The translations under genes were made by a program, and so were the position numbers. Below, in pieces: positions 1-8,802 of a DNA stretch of 64,000 nucleotides. The notes beneath the pieces were generated by a model. That model searched no databases. It worked only from the letters and a program-made list of their open reading frames with translations, and had not been told where the DNA came from. The first letter of the stretch is position 1. Each line of letters starts with the position of its first letter. Origin of the DNA: Neolewinella aquimaris (GTDB lineage: Bacteria; Bacteroidota; Bacteroidia; Chitinophagales; Saprospiraceae); contig NZ_JACIFF010000011.1 of the NCBI RefSeq assembly GCF_014197245.1, positions 1 through 64,000 on the forward strand, given 5' to 3'.

Positions 1-353
1 CTGCCTTCTAGCGAAGGGCCGCCGTAACAATTTACACATTTGCCGCTAAAGAATGTGACCAGAAAAATGGACACTACAAACATAAAGGCGGTGCACCTCC
101 CCCCCCGTTGCGCAGCAACCAGTTACGGACCACAGGCTCCTCGACCTCGCCTCTAATCCGCGAAACAATCTGCGCCCTCCGCGTAATCCGCGGTAAGCCT
201 CCCTCTTTAAATCCGTGAAAATCAGTGGCCATCCGTGGTGAGCCTCGACCCGTTGCGCAGCAACAACTCAGCGTGCAACACCTCGACCTACAACGAGCGC
301 AGCGAGCATCCCCGCAAATTTGAAATTATAAATTCAATAGTGTAAATTATACT
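1..353. repeat. Gene-free stretch with diverged repeats
   Basis: I see no gene here. A 16-nt segment, CCCGTTGCGCAGCAAC, occurs twice without change (104-119 and 249-264); each copy contains a GTTGC/GCAAC hairpin. Between them lie two diverged versions of one phrase, one built on ATCCGCG (about 155-205) and one on ATCCGTG (about 210-245), each ending in a GGTRAGCCTC-like string. The last 35 nt before the regulator stop are AT-rich. This looks like decayed intergenic repeat material; no function can be assigned. Confidence 0.6.
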
Positions 354-1400
354 TCACAAACTCTCCCGCTCAATCAACCGAAACGGATTCTTCACCTTCT
401 CCACCCGCTTCTCCAAAATCAACTCCGCGGCCGACCGCCCCATCTGATCGAAATCGGTGGAAATAACGGTAATGCCGAGTAAGTCCTTTAGCGGGGTATC
501 GTTGTAGGAGATGATGCCAATGTCCTCACCCAGCACCATGCCCTTGTCGCGCACTTGTTTTACCAGGCTCACCAGATCCGACTCCTCGATGGTAATAAAC
601 AGGTCGCCGTCGTGCATCACCGTATCGTCGTAAATCTCGTCGATGACCTCAAAGGGCAATTTGTTCTCCACGCAGAACCGACGGAACCCGTGCAGAATGC
701 GCTTGGGGTAGGGGTAAACCGACCGCGCCGGATAGGCCATGATAATCCTACGGTAGTTTTTTATTTTTTCTAGCCCCTGCGTCAGGGCGGTATAGATGTC
801 TCCCTCAAAATCCTGGTATACCTCGGCGTACGTTCCCGGTAGCTGCTGCAGATCGTTGTCCATAATGATGAGCTTGCTCTCCGGAATTTTCCCCAGCGCC
901 CGCAGCACTTCGTCGGTGGAGCTGATGTGGTGCAGCGCGGAGGTCTTAAAGTGGGGCATGATGACGTAGTAATCGTACGCCATCGAGTTCTTGGTCAGCA
1001 GGTTCAGAAACAACGACTCGTCGCAGTGGTAGATGTGCAGGTCGGTATGGGAATTCCCCCCCAGGCGGCTCACGAACGAGTTGTAGATCCGCATCTTGTA
1101 CGAACTCAACTTGTTGATGAGGAAGAGTACGTTGACCTTCGAGATCAGCTTGGTGCGTGTGATGTAAAATCCCTTTCCTTTAACGGAGGTAATGACCTTG
1201 CGGTCCTTCAGGATGTTGTAGGCCTTTTCCACGGTATCCCGCGAGAGCAGAAAGTGCTCGCTGAGCGCATTGATGGAGGGGATCTTATCGTCGATCTTCA
1301 GCTGGCCGCTCGAGATGTTTTCGATGATGCCGTCGACGATCTGCTGGTACTTGGGGATGCGTGAATCATCCTTGATGTGAATGTGATCCGTGACTTTCAT
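354..1400 (-). CDS. GntR-family regulator with LacI-type sensor domain (probable rhamnose regulator)
   Basis: Predicted cytoplasmic transcription factor of about 348 residues. The N-terminal part is a GntR winged helix-turn-helix (KYQQIVDGI, then SINALSEHF and SRDTVEKAYNILK, then a KGKGFYI wing). The rest resembles a periplasmic-binding-protein/LacI sugar-sensing domain, with a late GIISYND...STDF segment typical of that fold. An in-frame GTG at 1478 would add 26 residues, but ATG at 1400 matches the length of the paralogue at 33484 and places a repeated intergenic motif (1426-1442) upstream rather than inside the gene. It is divergent from the rhamnose operon, so control of that operon with a rhamnose-pathway ligand is the natural inference. 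Confidence 0.85.
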   Translation of the reverse strand: MKVTDHIHIKDDSRIPKYQQIVDGIIENISSGQLKIDDKIPSINALSEHFLLSRDTVEKAYNILKDRKVITSVKGKGFYITRTKLISKVNVLFLINKLSSYKMRIYNSFVSRLGGNSHTDLHIYHCDESLFLNLLTKNSMAYDYYVIMPHFKTSALHHISSTDEVLRALGKIPESKLIIMDNDLQQLPGTYAEVYQDFEGDIYTALTQGLEKIKNYRRIIMAYPARSVYPYPKRILHGFRRFCVENKLPFEVIDEIYDDTVMHDGDLFITIEESDLVSLVKQVRDKGMVLGEDIGIISYNDTPLKDLLGITVISTDFDQMGRSAAELILEKRVEKVKNPFRLIERESL

Positions 1401-1425
1401 TGGTTGGTAAGGTAAAACCGGTTTG

Positions 1426-1442
1426 GGCGGGCGCGCAGGTGC
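1426..1442 (+). repeat. Copy 1 of CGGGnnCGCAGGTGC intergenic motif
   Basis: GGCGGGCGCGCAGGTGC, preceded directly by TTTG. It lies 26 nt upstream of the regulator ATG at 1400, in the opposite orientation to that gene. Other copies are at 17617, 28088, 34585, 48647 (minus) and 60103. Confidence 0.7.
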
Positions 1443-1539
1443 GAAGTAAATTGGGTTAAAGCCACTTTCATTGGTCACTAAAACCTAACCTGACTCCCTT
1501 GATCGAGTGGGGGTAAGGTAGCAGAAGTTTGACCAGTTA

Positions 1540-1608
1540 CTATCCTGCCCCAACGGGGTGTACCCAAAATAAAATTTACATATTGCCGGGCCGGACAGTA
1601 CAGGATAG
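1540..1608. promoter_or_regulatory. Inverted repeat in the divergent rhamnose promoter region
   Basis: CTATCCTG (1540-1547) and its exact reverse complement CAGGATAG (1601-1608) lie in the gap between the regulator and the rhamnose operon, with centres about 61 bp apart. A small CCCC-aac-GGGG hairpin sits just after the first arm. The placement fits a two-site operator for the adjacent GntR-type regulator. Binding is inference; the same octamer is not apparent upstream of the second regulator or susC. Confidence 0.4.
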
Positions 1609-1664
1609 GGACGATCACTGGGCACGCTACTTTAGCGGCTGTTACCTCAAATACGCTTCGGAAC

Positions 1665-3767
1665 ATGAATACCACCGCCACTAAGTTTAACTACGTAGAC
1701 TACCTATGGGACGAAGAGGAAGCCGGCCGGCTCGGCGACGACCAGGTCTCCCTCTTCCTCTACCGATCCAATATTCTCGGAGCCGACCTCCGCATCACCA
1801 ATTATGGCGGCGGCAACACCAGTTGTAAAACAATCGAGCGCGACCCCCTCACCGACGAGGAAGTGGAGGTGATGTGGATCAAAGGCTCCGGCGGCGACAT
1901 CGGTACCCTCACCCGCTCCGGTATTGCCGGTATTTACACCGAACGACTCCGTAACCTGAAGAAGGTATACGGGGGGCTGCAGGACGAAGACCGCATGGTC
2001 GGCCTCTTCAATCACGCCATCTACGACCTCGACAGCAAGGCACCCTCCATCGATACGCCCCTGCACGGCCTGCTGCCCTTCAAGCACATCGATCACCTGC
2101 ACCCCGATGCCGTCATCGCAGTAGCCGCGGCCCAGGACAGCGAAGCAGTGACCAAGGAAATTTGGGGCAACACCATGGGCTGGGTGCCCTGGCAGCGACC
2201 GGGTTTCGACCTCGGCCTGCAACTGGAGCGGTGCCTCGCCGAAAATCCGGGTATCCGGGGCATCATCCTGGGTAGCCACGGACTCTTCACCTGGGGCGAT
2301 ACCTCCTACGAGTGCTACCTGAACAGCCTCGAGGTGATCGAAATGGCTTCCGCCTACATCGAGAAGAAAGTAAAGCAGCAGGGCAAAGTATTCGGCGGCG
2401 AAAAGGTTAAATCGCTCGCCCCCGCCGACCGCCGTACCAAGGCCGCTCAGTTGATTCCCCTCCTACGCGGACTGGCCTCTTCGGAAAATCGAATGGTCGG
2501 ACACTTCACCGACAGCGACACCGTCCTCCAGTTCACTAACAGCTACGACCTGGCCCGCCTGGCACCTATGGGCACCTCCTGCCCCGATCACTTTCTGCGC
2601 ACCAAGATCCAGCCGCTCGTGCTCGAACTTCAGACGCAGGAAGACCTGAGCGACCCGCAGGCAGTCCTCGACAAACTACGTCCGGCCTTTGCCGAGTACC
2701 GTACGGGCTACCAGCAGTATTATGACGTGCATAAGCGGGATAATAGTCCGGCCGTCCGTGACCCGAATCCGGTCATCATCATCTACCCCGGGGTAGGCAT
2801 GTTCAGCTTTGCAAAGAATAAGCAGACCGCCCGGGTGGCCAGCGAGTTTTACGTCAACGCCATCAACGTGATGCGTGGGGCGGAAGCGATCACTTCCTAT
2901 ACCTCCCTGCCCCGCCAGGAAGCCTTCGACATCGAGTACTGGTTGTTGGAAGAAGCCAAGCTCCAGCGCATGCCGAAAGAAAAACCCCTGTCGCGGAAAG
3001 TAGCCCTGGTCACGGGGGCCGGCGGCGGCATTGGTAAGGCCATTGCGGATAAATTGGTGGAAGAAGGTGCCGTCGTGGTGCTCTCCGATATTGCCGAGGA
3101 ACGCCTGAAAGAGGCGCACGCCACCTACGGATCGGATACCGCAACCTACGCGGTGTGCGACGTAACTGATGCAACGTCCGTTGCCGCCGCCTTCGATACG
3201 GCCGCCCTTGAATTTGGTGGAGTGGACATCGTAGTGCACAGCGCCGGGCTGGCCATTTCCAAACCACTCGAAGAAACAACCCCGAAGGACTGGGACATCC
3301 TACAGAATGTACTCGTCAAGGGGCAGTTCACCCTGGCTCAGGAAGCGGTGCGGGTCATGCGTGCGCAGGGACTGGGCGGCGACTTCATCCCCATCGCCAG
3401 CAAGAACGGACTGGTTTCGGGGCCCAACAACGTAGCCTACGGTACCGCAAAGGCGGCCCAGCAACACATGGCCCGCCTGCTGGCCGCCGAATTGGGCAAG
3501 GACGGCATCCGGGTGAATACGGTCAATCCCGACGGCGTCATCATCGGATCCAAAATTTGGGAAGGCGACTGGGCCGAAGGCAGGGCCAAAGCCTACGGCA
3601 TTACGGTCGACGAACTACCGGCCCACTACGCCAAGCGGAATCTCCTGAACGAGATCATCCGCCCCGACGATATTGCCGACGGCGTATTCGCCTTCACCGT
3701 GCTCGATAAATCCACGGGTAATATTCTGAATGTCGACGGAGGCATGGCCAACGCATTCGTGCGGTAA
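1665..3767 (+). CDS. rhaEW: Bifunctional rhamnulose-1-phosphate aldolase / lactaldehyde dehydrogenase
   Basis: This 700-residue fusion is expected to split L-rhamnulose-1-phosphate into DHAP and L-lactaldehyde and oxidise the aldehyde to lactate. Residues about 25-240 form a class II aldolase/adducin domain with metal-site candidate histidines in PLHGLLPFKHIDHLHPD (H134, H141, H144, H146) and GSHGLFTWGD. Residues about 443-700 form a short-chain dehydrogenase with the TGAGGGIG nucleotide motif and a YGTAK catalytic motif near residue 592. The same domain fusion is known from Bacillus subtilis YuxG (RhaEW). It is the first gene of the operon, 13 nt before the isomerase. Confidence 0.92.
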   Translation: MNTTATKFNYVDYLWDEEEAGRLGDDQVSLFLYRSNILGADLRITNYGGGNTSCKTIERDPLTDEEVEVMWIKGSGGDIGTLTRSGIAGIYTERLRNLKKVYGGLQDEDRMVGLFNHAIYDLDSKAPSIDTPLHGLLPFKHIDHLHPDAVIAVAAAQDSEAVTKEIWGNTMGWVPWQRPGFDLGLQLERCLAENPGIRGIILGSHGLFTWGDTSYECYLNSLEVIEMASAYIEKKVKQQGKVFGGEKVKSLAPADRRTKAAQLIPLLRGLASSENRMVGHFTDSDTVLQFTNSYDLARLAPMGTSCPDHFLRTKIQPLVLELQTQEDLSDPQAVLDKLRPAFAEYRTGYQQYYDVHKRDNSPAVRDPNPVIIIYPGVGMFSFAKNKQTARVASEFYVNAINVMRGAEAITSYTSLPRQEAFDIEYWLLEEAKLQRMPKEKPLSRKVALVTGAGGGIGKAIADKLVEEGAVVVLSDIAEERLKEAHATYGSDTATYAVCDVTDATSVAAAFDTAALEFGGVDIVVHSAGLAISKPLEETTPKDWDILQNVLVKGQFTLAQEAVRVMRAQGLGGDFIPIASKNGLVSGPNNVAYGTAKAAQQHMARLLAAELGKDGIRVNTVNPDGVIIGSKIWEGDWAEGRAKAYGITVDELPAHYAKRNLLNEIIRPDDIADGVFAFTVLDKSTGNILNVDGGMANAFVR

Positions 3768-3780
3768 ACAAGGAAGCATC

Positions 3781-5061
3781 ATGCAACTGAACAAAGAGCA
3801 ATTACAGTCCGTCAACAGCGGCGGCCTCGATCGTCACGAGGCGGAATTCGATTTCCTGGCGGATAAGTTGACGGCCGCAGGTACCGACGTGGAAGCCCTC
3901 GTCGGCGACCTGGCCGATTTTCAGGTGGCCATCCCCAGCTGGGCCCTCGGTGCCGGGGGCACCCGCTTCGGTCGGTTCTCCTTCTACGGGGAGCCCGGCA
4001 GCCTGGAACAGAAGATCGACGACGTCGGTATCCTCCACGCCCTGACCCAGACGGCCGGTGCGGTTTCCCTCCACATCCCCTGGGATACCCCGACGGATTA
4101 TGTCGCCGTAAGGGAACGCGCCGCAGACCACGGCCTAGCCTTCGATGCAATCAATTCCAACACCTTTCAGGACCAGCAAGGCGCTGCCCACAGCTACAAA
4201 CACGGCTCGCTGAGCGCAACCGACGAAGCCGCCCGCGAGCAGGCCATCGCCCACAACCTGGAGGTGATCGAGGTAGGCAAGAAACTTGGTTCCAAAAGCC
4301 TCACGGTGTGGCTGGCCGACGGCACGACCTTTCCCGGACAACGCAATTTTCAGCGCAGCCTCGTACAGACGGAGGATAGCCTGAAGCAGATCTACGCCGG
4401 CATGCCCGCCGACTGGAAGCTTTACATTGAGTACAAACCCTACGAACCCAATTTCTACAGCACGGTGATCCAGGACTGGGGCACCTCCTTCATGCTCGCC
4501 AATGCCTGCGGCGAACGAGCGTATACCCTGGTCGATCTGGGCCATCACCTCCCCAACAGCAACATCGAACAGATCGTCTCCACCCTGATGCTGAAGGGCA
4601 AGCTCGGCGGATTTCACTTCAACGACAGCAAGTACGGCGACGATGATCTCACGGTAGGCAGCATCAAACCCTACGCCCTCTTCCTCATCTTCAATGAGTT
4701 GGTGTACGGAATGCGAAATAATCCCCAGAATCCCGACCTCGCCTGGATGATCGACGCCAGCCATAACGTGAAGGATCCGCTGGAAGACCTCATTCAGTCG
4801 CTCGAAGCCATTCAGGAAGCCTACGCGAAATCCCTGCTGGTCGATCAGGATAGGCTATCCGCCGCCCAGGCCGCCCACGACGTTGTCGAGTGTCAGGAGA
4901 TTTTACAGGACGCCTATCGCACCGACGTACGTCCGCTGCTCCAGCGTGCCCGCCTCAACCGCGGTGGCGCCCTGCACCCGTTGCGGGCCTACCGAAAGTT
5001 AGACGTTCGCGATGCCCTCGTGCGGGAACGGGGCAGGAATACGGTAGCGACCGGACTGTAG
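3781..5061 (+). CDS. rhaI: L-rhamnose isomerase (Pseudomonas stutzeri type)
   Basis: Converts L-rhamnose to L-rhamnulose. The 426-residue protein is a xylose-isomerase-like TIM barrel. Metal-ligand candidates are E217 (YIEYKP), D252 (LVDLGHH), H279 (GGFHFND) and D325 (WMIDASH); this spacing agrees with the metal site I recall for the P. stutzeri enzyme (E219, D254, H281, D327). ATG 3781 is chosen, with AAGGA-like bases before it; a longer reading to 3730 would overlap rhaEW out of frame. The gene lies between aldolase and kinase, as expected for a rhamnose operon. Confidence 0.92.
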   Translation: MQLNKEQLQSVNSGGLDRHEAEFDFLADKLTAAGTDVEALVGDLADFQVAIPSWALGAGGTRFGRFSFYGEPGSLEQKIDDVGILHALTQTAGAVSLHIPWDTPTDYVAVRERAADHGLAFDAINSNTFQDQQGAAHSYKHGSLSATDEAAREQAIAHNLEVIEVGKKLGSKSLTVWLADGTTFPGQRNFQRSLVQTEDSLKQIYAGMPADWKLYIEYKPYEPNFYSTVIQDWGTSFMLANACGERAYTLVDLGHHLPNSNIEQIVSTLMLKGKLGGFHFNDSKYGDDDLTVGSIKPYALFLIFNELVYGMRNNPQNPDLAWMIDASHNVKDPLEDLIQSLEAIQEAYAKSLLVDQDRLSAAQAAHDVVECQEILQDAYRTDVRPLLQRARLNRGGALHPLRAYRKLDVRDALVRERGRNTVATGL

Positions 5062-5062
5062 G

Positions 5063-6451
5063 ATGGGCAAACGGCAGGTCACGGCGGTGTTTGATATCGG
5101 GCGAACGAATAAGAAGTTCTTCCTCTTCGACGAAGAGTACCGTGAGGTACACCGCGAATACGTGCGCTTTGCCGAGATCGAGGACGAAGACGGATACCCC
5201 ACGGAAAATATTCAGGCGCTGCAGGACTGGCTCCGCGAGGTATTTCACCGCATACTGGAGGCGCAAATCTTCGACGTACGGGCCATTAATTTTTCGTCCT
5301 ACGGGGCCAGCTTTGTACACCTTGATGCCGACGGAGAAATCGTCACCCCCCTCTACAATTACACTAAGCCGCTTGACCCCACCCTGGTCGAGGAATTCTA
5401 CGCAAAGTACGGACCGGAAGAGGACTTTACCCTCCGCACCGGCTCGCCGAATTCCGGCATGCTCAACTCCGGGATGCAGCTGTACTGGCTTAAACACCGC
5501 AACGCGGAAGTGTTTGAGCGCATCAAATATTCGCTGCACCTGCCGCAGTTTTTGAGCTACGTATTTACGGGTATCCCCATTAGTGAATACACCAGCATCG
5601 GGTGCCACACGGGCTTGTGGGATTACCAAAAAGGGGATTACCACGACTGGGTGTACGCCGAGGATATTCACCGCATTTTGCCGCCGATCGTTTCCACCGA
5701 GACGAGCATCAATATGAATTACAACGGGCGCCGGATCAAAATCGGCGTGGGGATTCACGACAGCTCCGCGGCATTGCTGCCCTACATTCGGAGCGAGAAA
5801 TCACCCTTCGTACTGGTCTCCACCGGTACCTGGAGCGTATCCCTCAACCCCTTCGGATCGGGTGCGCTAACCCCCCGGGATCTTGGCAGCGATTACCTCA
5901 ACTACATGCGGATCGACGGCAAGCCCGTCAAGGCCGCCCGCCTGTTTCTGGGACAGGCGTATAAGGAGCAGGTCACCAAACTAGCCATGCACTTCGGGGT
6001 TCCCGACGACCGGCACCGATCCGTGCGCTTCGATTACGGCATTTACACGGAGATCATGCGCGACTACCGCCCGTGGTTCCACTTCGAGCAACTCGGGAGA
6101 AGCGATAATCCTGCCGTCACAACTATCCCGACTGATTCCTACGACTACGCTTACCATCACTTGCTGATCGAACTGGTGGAGTTGCAGGCCGAAAACATCC
6201 GTGCCGCCATCGGGGAATCGGAGGTGACCAAGCTTTTTGTGGATGGTGGATTCAGCGACAACGAGGTGTTTATCCACCTGATTTCCGACCGGTTCCGGAA
6301 CCTGGAGTTGCGCACTACGGATGCCAGTCTCGGATCCGCCCTCGGAGCGGCCATCTGCATTTCCGACAAGGACCTCAACTCCAAGTTCCTCAAGAAAAAT
6401 TACGGCCTGAAAAAGCACCAGCCCTTCATCATAAAGGAGGCCGACGCCTGA
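5063..6451 (+). CDS. rhaB: FGGY-family carbohydrate kinase, probable rhamnulokinase
   Basis: Predicted to phosphorylate L-rhamnulose at O1 using ATP. The 462-residue protein has the actin-like/FGGY fold: an N-terminal phosphate-binding segment FDIGRTNKK, a catalytic-base candidate D233 in GIHDSSAALLPY, a VSTGTWSVSLNPF loop and a C-terminal FVDGGFSDNEVF adenosine-site segment. Its ATG begins one base after the isomerase stop (TAG G ATG), so coupled translation is likely. The substrate is assigned from operon context; FGGY kinases as a family act on several sugars. Confidence 0.85.
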   Translation: MGKRQVTAVFDIGRTNKKFFLFDEEYREVHREYVRFAEIEDEDGYPTENIQALQDWLREVFHRILEAQIFDVRAINFSSYGASFVHLDADGEIVTPLYNYTKPLDPTLVEEFYAKYGPEEDFTLRTGSPNSGMLNSGMQLYWLKHRNAEVFERIKYSLHLPQFLSYVFTGIPISEYTSIGCHTGLWDYQKGDYHDWVYAEDIHRILPPIVSTETSINMNYNGRRIKIGVGIHDSSAALLPYIRSEKSPFVLVSTGTWSVSLNPFGSGALTPRDLGSDYLNYMRIDGKPVKAARLFLGQAYKEQVTKLAMHFGVPDDRHRSVRFDYGIYTEIMRDYRPWFHFEQLGRSDNPAVTTIPTDSYDYAYHHLLIELVELQAENIRAAIGESEVTKLFVDGGFSDNEVFIHLISDRFRNLELRTTDASLGSALGAAICISDKDLNSKFLKKNYGLKKHQPFIIKEADA

Positions 6452-6474
6452 TTATATTTTAACTCACCACGACC

Positions 6475-7899
6475 ATGCTACAACAGGAAACCCAGGAACA
6501 CATCATCGAAGAAATTGCCGGTGGTGAGTACGAACGCGAACCGGTCCCCGCATCCAAATGGAAGGGGTGGGGGAGCTTCCTGGGGATGTACGCCGGTGAG
6601 CACGCCGCGGGCACGGAGTTTGTCATCGGTCCACTTTTCCTCACGGCCGGGGTGAGTGCCTTCGACCTGATCATCGGACTGCTGATCGGCAACTTCCTGG
6701 CCGTGCTAAGTTGGCGGTTCCTGACGGCCGAGATTGCGGTCAAGTACCGACTGACCCTCTACTACCAACTCGAAAAAATCTGCGGTAAGAGCCTCGTAAA
6801 GTTCTATAACGTAGCCAACGGTATTCTTTTCTGCTTCCTGGCGGGTGCCATGATTACGGTATCCGCAACCGCCGTCGGCATCCCGCTCGACATGGAAATG
6901 CCCCAACTGACTGATACCCTGCCGACGAGCGGTACCTACATCGTCATCGTGGTGCTGGTGGGTGCGGTCATCTCCCTGATCGCTGCACGGGGCTACGACA
7001 CCGTCGCCAAGGCCGCCAACCTCATGTCGCCGATCATCGTACTCGCCTTTCTGGCCTGCGGTATCGTTGCGCTTAGTCAACTGGGGGTAGGCAGCCTGCA
7101 GGAATTTTGGAACATCTGGGGCGAAGGCTCCGAGCCCTTCCCCGGCCAAATCAAGTACACCTTCTGGCACGTCGTGATCTGGTCGTGGTTCGCCAATGCT
7201 GCCATGCACGTCGGTATGTCGGACCTTTCGGTTTTTCGTTTTGCCAAGAAAGCAAGTGCGGGCTGGACGACGGCCGCCGGTATGTACGTGGGTCACTACA
7301 TGGCTTGGATCGCCGCCGCGCTGCTCTACGCCGTCTACCTGCGTACCCCCGAAGCCCAGGCCTTCCTCGACCAGGGACTGGCTCCCACCGTAGCTCCGGG
7401 ACCACTCGCCTTCAATGCCATTGGCGTCTTCGGCATCATTGCCGTAGTGCTGGCCGGCTGGACGACCGCCAATCCCACCATCTACCGTGCCGGACTCGCC
7501 TTCCAGGCCGTACTACCTAAATTCTCCACCTTCTGGGTTACTATTCTGGCCGGTTCGCTGGCGACCATTGCGGGGCTGTTCCCGGCCTTTGCGATGAAAT
7601 TGCTCGACTTTGTGGCGCTGTACGGTTTCATTCTGGCGCCCTTCGGCGCAATCATTGTCTTTCAGCACTTTTTTGCGGCGCGCGCGGGAGTAAGGGACAA
7701 CTACGCGGAGCGAACGGGGCGTGGCTTCAACCCGGCGGTTTTTTGGGCCTGGGCGATCAGCTTCGGTCTGTTTTACCTCATCTCGTGGCAGTTCGACGTC
7801 TTCCTTTCCTTCGTTACGCTACCGGCCTGGTTGTTATGCGGGGTGCTCTTTCTGGTTCTGAGTCGCAGGTGGCAGGATCCGGTGCGCGATGTGCGGTAG
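6475..7899 (+). CDS. NCS1/purine-cytosine-permease-type transporter of the rhamnose operon
   Basis: A 474-residue inner-membrane protein with about 12 hydrophobic segments. The segment AGWTTANPTIYRAGLAFQ (about residues 325-342) and the overall layout resemble the nucleobase:cation symporter 1 superfamily (cytosine/purine permeases). Being the last gene of the rhamnose operon, 23 nt after the kinase, it is most simply a proton- or sodium-coupled importer of L-rhamnose or a rhamnoside. It does not look like the classical L-rhamnose-proton symporter RhaT. Family call from sequence; substrate from context only. Confidence 0.8.
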   Translation: MLQQETQEHIIEEIAGGEYEREPVPASKWKGWGSFLGMYAGEHAAGTEFVIGPLFLTAGVSAFDLIIGLLIGNFLAVLSWRFLTAEIAVKYRLTLYYQLEKICGKSLVKFYNVANGILFCFLAGAMITVSATAVGIPLDMEMPQLTDTLPTSGTYIVIVVLVGAVISLIAARGYDTVAKAANLMSPIIVLAFLACGIVALSQLGVGSLQEFWNIWGEGSEPFPGQIKYTFWHVVIWSWFANAAMHVGMSDLSVFRFAKKASAGWTTAAGMYVGHYMAWIAAALLYAVYLRTPEAQAFLDQGLAPTVAPGPLAFNAIGVFGIIAVVLAGWTTANPTIYRAGLAFQAVLPKFSTFWVTILAGSLATIAGLFPAFAMKLLDFVALYGFILAPFGAIIVFQHFFAARAGVRDNYAERTGRGFNPAVFWAWAISFGLFYLISWQFDVFLSFVTLPAWLLCGVLFLVLSRRWQDPVRDVR

Positions 7900-7902
7900 C
7901 CT

Positions 7903-8499
7903 TCATCCTCTTTTCGGAAGCAGTCCTACCTTCTGCTGTAATTTGATGATCTCCCGGTTTGGTAAGTGTTCGTTGGGTAGAATGTAGCAGTTTCTCAGCG
8001 TATCGCCGTGGTCGGGGGTTAGCCCACTAATTGAGGTCAGCTGGTTGCCGGATACGTACAGGGTGTGCAGTTTGGTCAATGCACGAATTGGTTCCAGACT
8101 ACTCAGTTGATTGTTTTGTGCATACAGGGATTCTAATTCGGTGAGTGCCTCGATTCCACTCAGGGAGGTCAGCTGGTTATCCTGCACGAATAAACTCCGA
8201 AGGTTTCGGTGTCTGGCTAGTTCGGCCAGGTCGCGGATGTGACTATCCGTAACGCTGACAAAGGTCAGTTCCTGTAATTCGGCCAGTCCACTCAGGTTAG
8301 TCAGAACAACGGATGTGTTGGGGTAGGGAGCGGTCGGACCGGCGCAGCGAAGTACTTGAGCGGACAGAAGGCTTTCCAACTCCGCATCGGTGGGGGTGCC
8401 ATCTCCCGGCGGCAGATTTAAGTAGGTTTCGCGGAAAACGCGTTGCCACTGGGTTTCTAGCGCCGTCCACCAGGCGCGCGGATCGGTACCGGATTGCAT
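7903..8499 (-). CDS. Leucine-rich-repeat protein
   Basis: A 198-residue protein with no signal peptide or membrane segment. Residues 1-60 form a helical, tryptophan-containing region (WWTALETQWQRVF) ending in a PTDAELESLL segment. Residues about 70-165 carry four to five SDS22/internalin-like LRRs of about 22 residues (LTELESLYAQNNQLSSLEPI and relatives), followed by a capping tail. It is the last of four minus-strand genes; its ATG directly abuts the preceding stop codon (TAG then ATG), which suggests translational coupling. LRRs mediate protein binding; the partner is unknown. The gene converges with the permease, only 3 nt away. Confidence 0.82.
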   Translation of the reverse strand: MQSGTDPRAWWTALETQWQRVFRETYLNLPPGDGTPTDAELESLLSAQVLRCAGPTAPYPNTSVVLTNLSGLAELQELTFVSVTDSHIRDLAELARHRNLRSLFVQDNQLTSLSGIEALTELESLYAQNNQLSSLEPIRALTKLHTLYVSGNQLTSISGLTPDHGDTLRNCYILPNEHLPNREIIKLQQKVGLLPKRG

Positions 8500-8793
8500 C
8501 TAACAGATTTTTGCGCGTAGACCCCGTTCCGTTGTACTGAGCAGGATTTGTTGCCCACCTAAGCTCAGGTAAGCGATGCCTTCTCCGGTGTGGGTGATTC
8601 CACCTACGGGAGTTACGAGGGCGGTAATCACCTCTTCCGGGGTGCTGGTCAGCGCCGATTCCCTTAATTGATACCGAAACTGGCTAAGCAACCTCCGTTC
8701 GCGTTCGCGCTTGCCGGTCGTGGCAGTTCCGTATCCGGTACCGGAGGCCGCCAGGAACAGAAAGCCGGCCGAAACAAATTTTCTTCTGTGCAT
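8500..8793 (-). CDS. Small exported protein of unknown function
   Basis: A 97-residue protein starting with a basic then hydrophobic segment (MHRRKFVSAGFLFLAASGTG) that resembles a signal peptide or lipid-less anchor. The mature part is charged (KRERERRLLSQFRYQL) and then mixes strands with a GGITHTGEGIAYLSLGG segment. I recognise no family. It sits between the T9SS-secreted protein (9 nt upstream) and the LRR gene (0 nt), so it is probably translated as part of the same operon. Confidence 0.6.
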   Translation of the reverse strand: MHRRKFVSAGFLFLAASGTGYGTATTGKRERERRLLSQFRYQLRESALTSTPEEVITALVTPVGGITHTGEGIAYLSLGGQQILLSTTERGLRAKIC

Positions 8794-8802
8794 TGGTCGA
8801 AG

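Noticed and set aside
1478-1681. Minus-strand frame of 67 codons in the rhamnose regulatory gap
   Set aside because: No recognisable protein, overlaps the start of rhaEW and the probable operator region.
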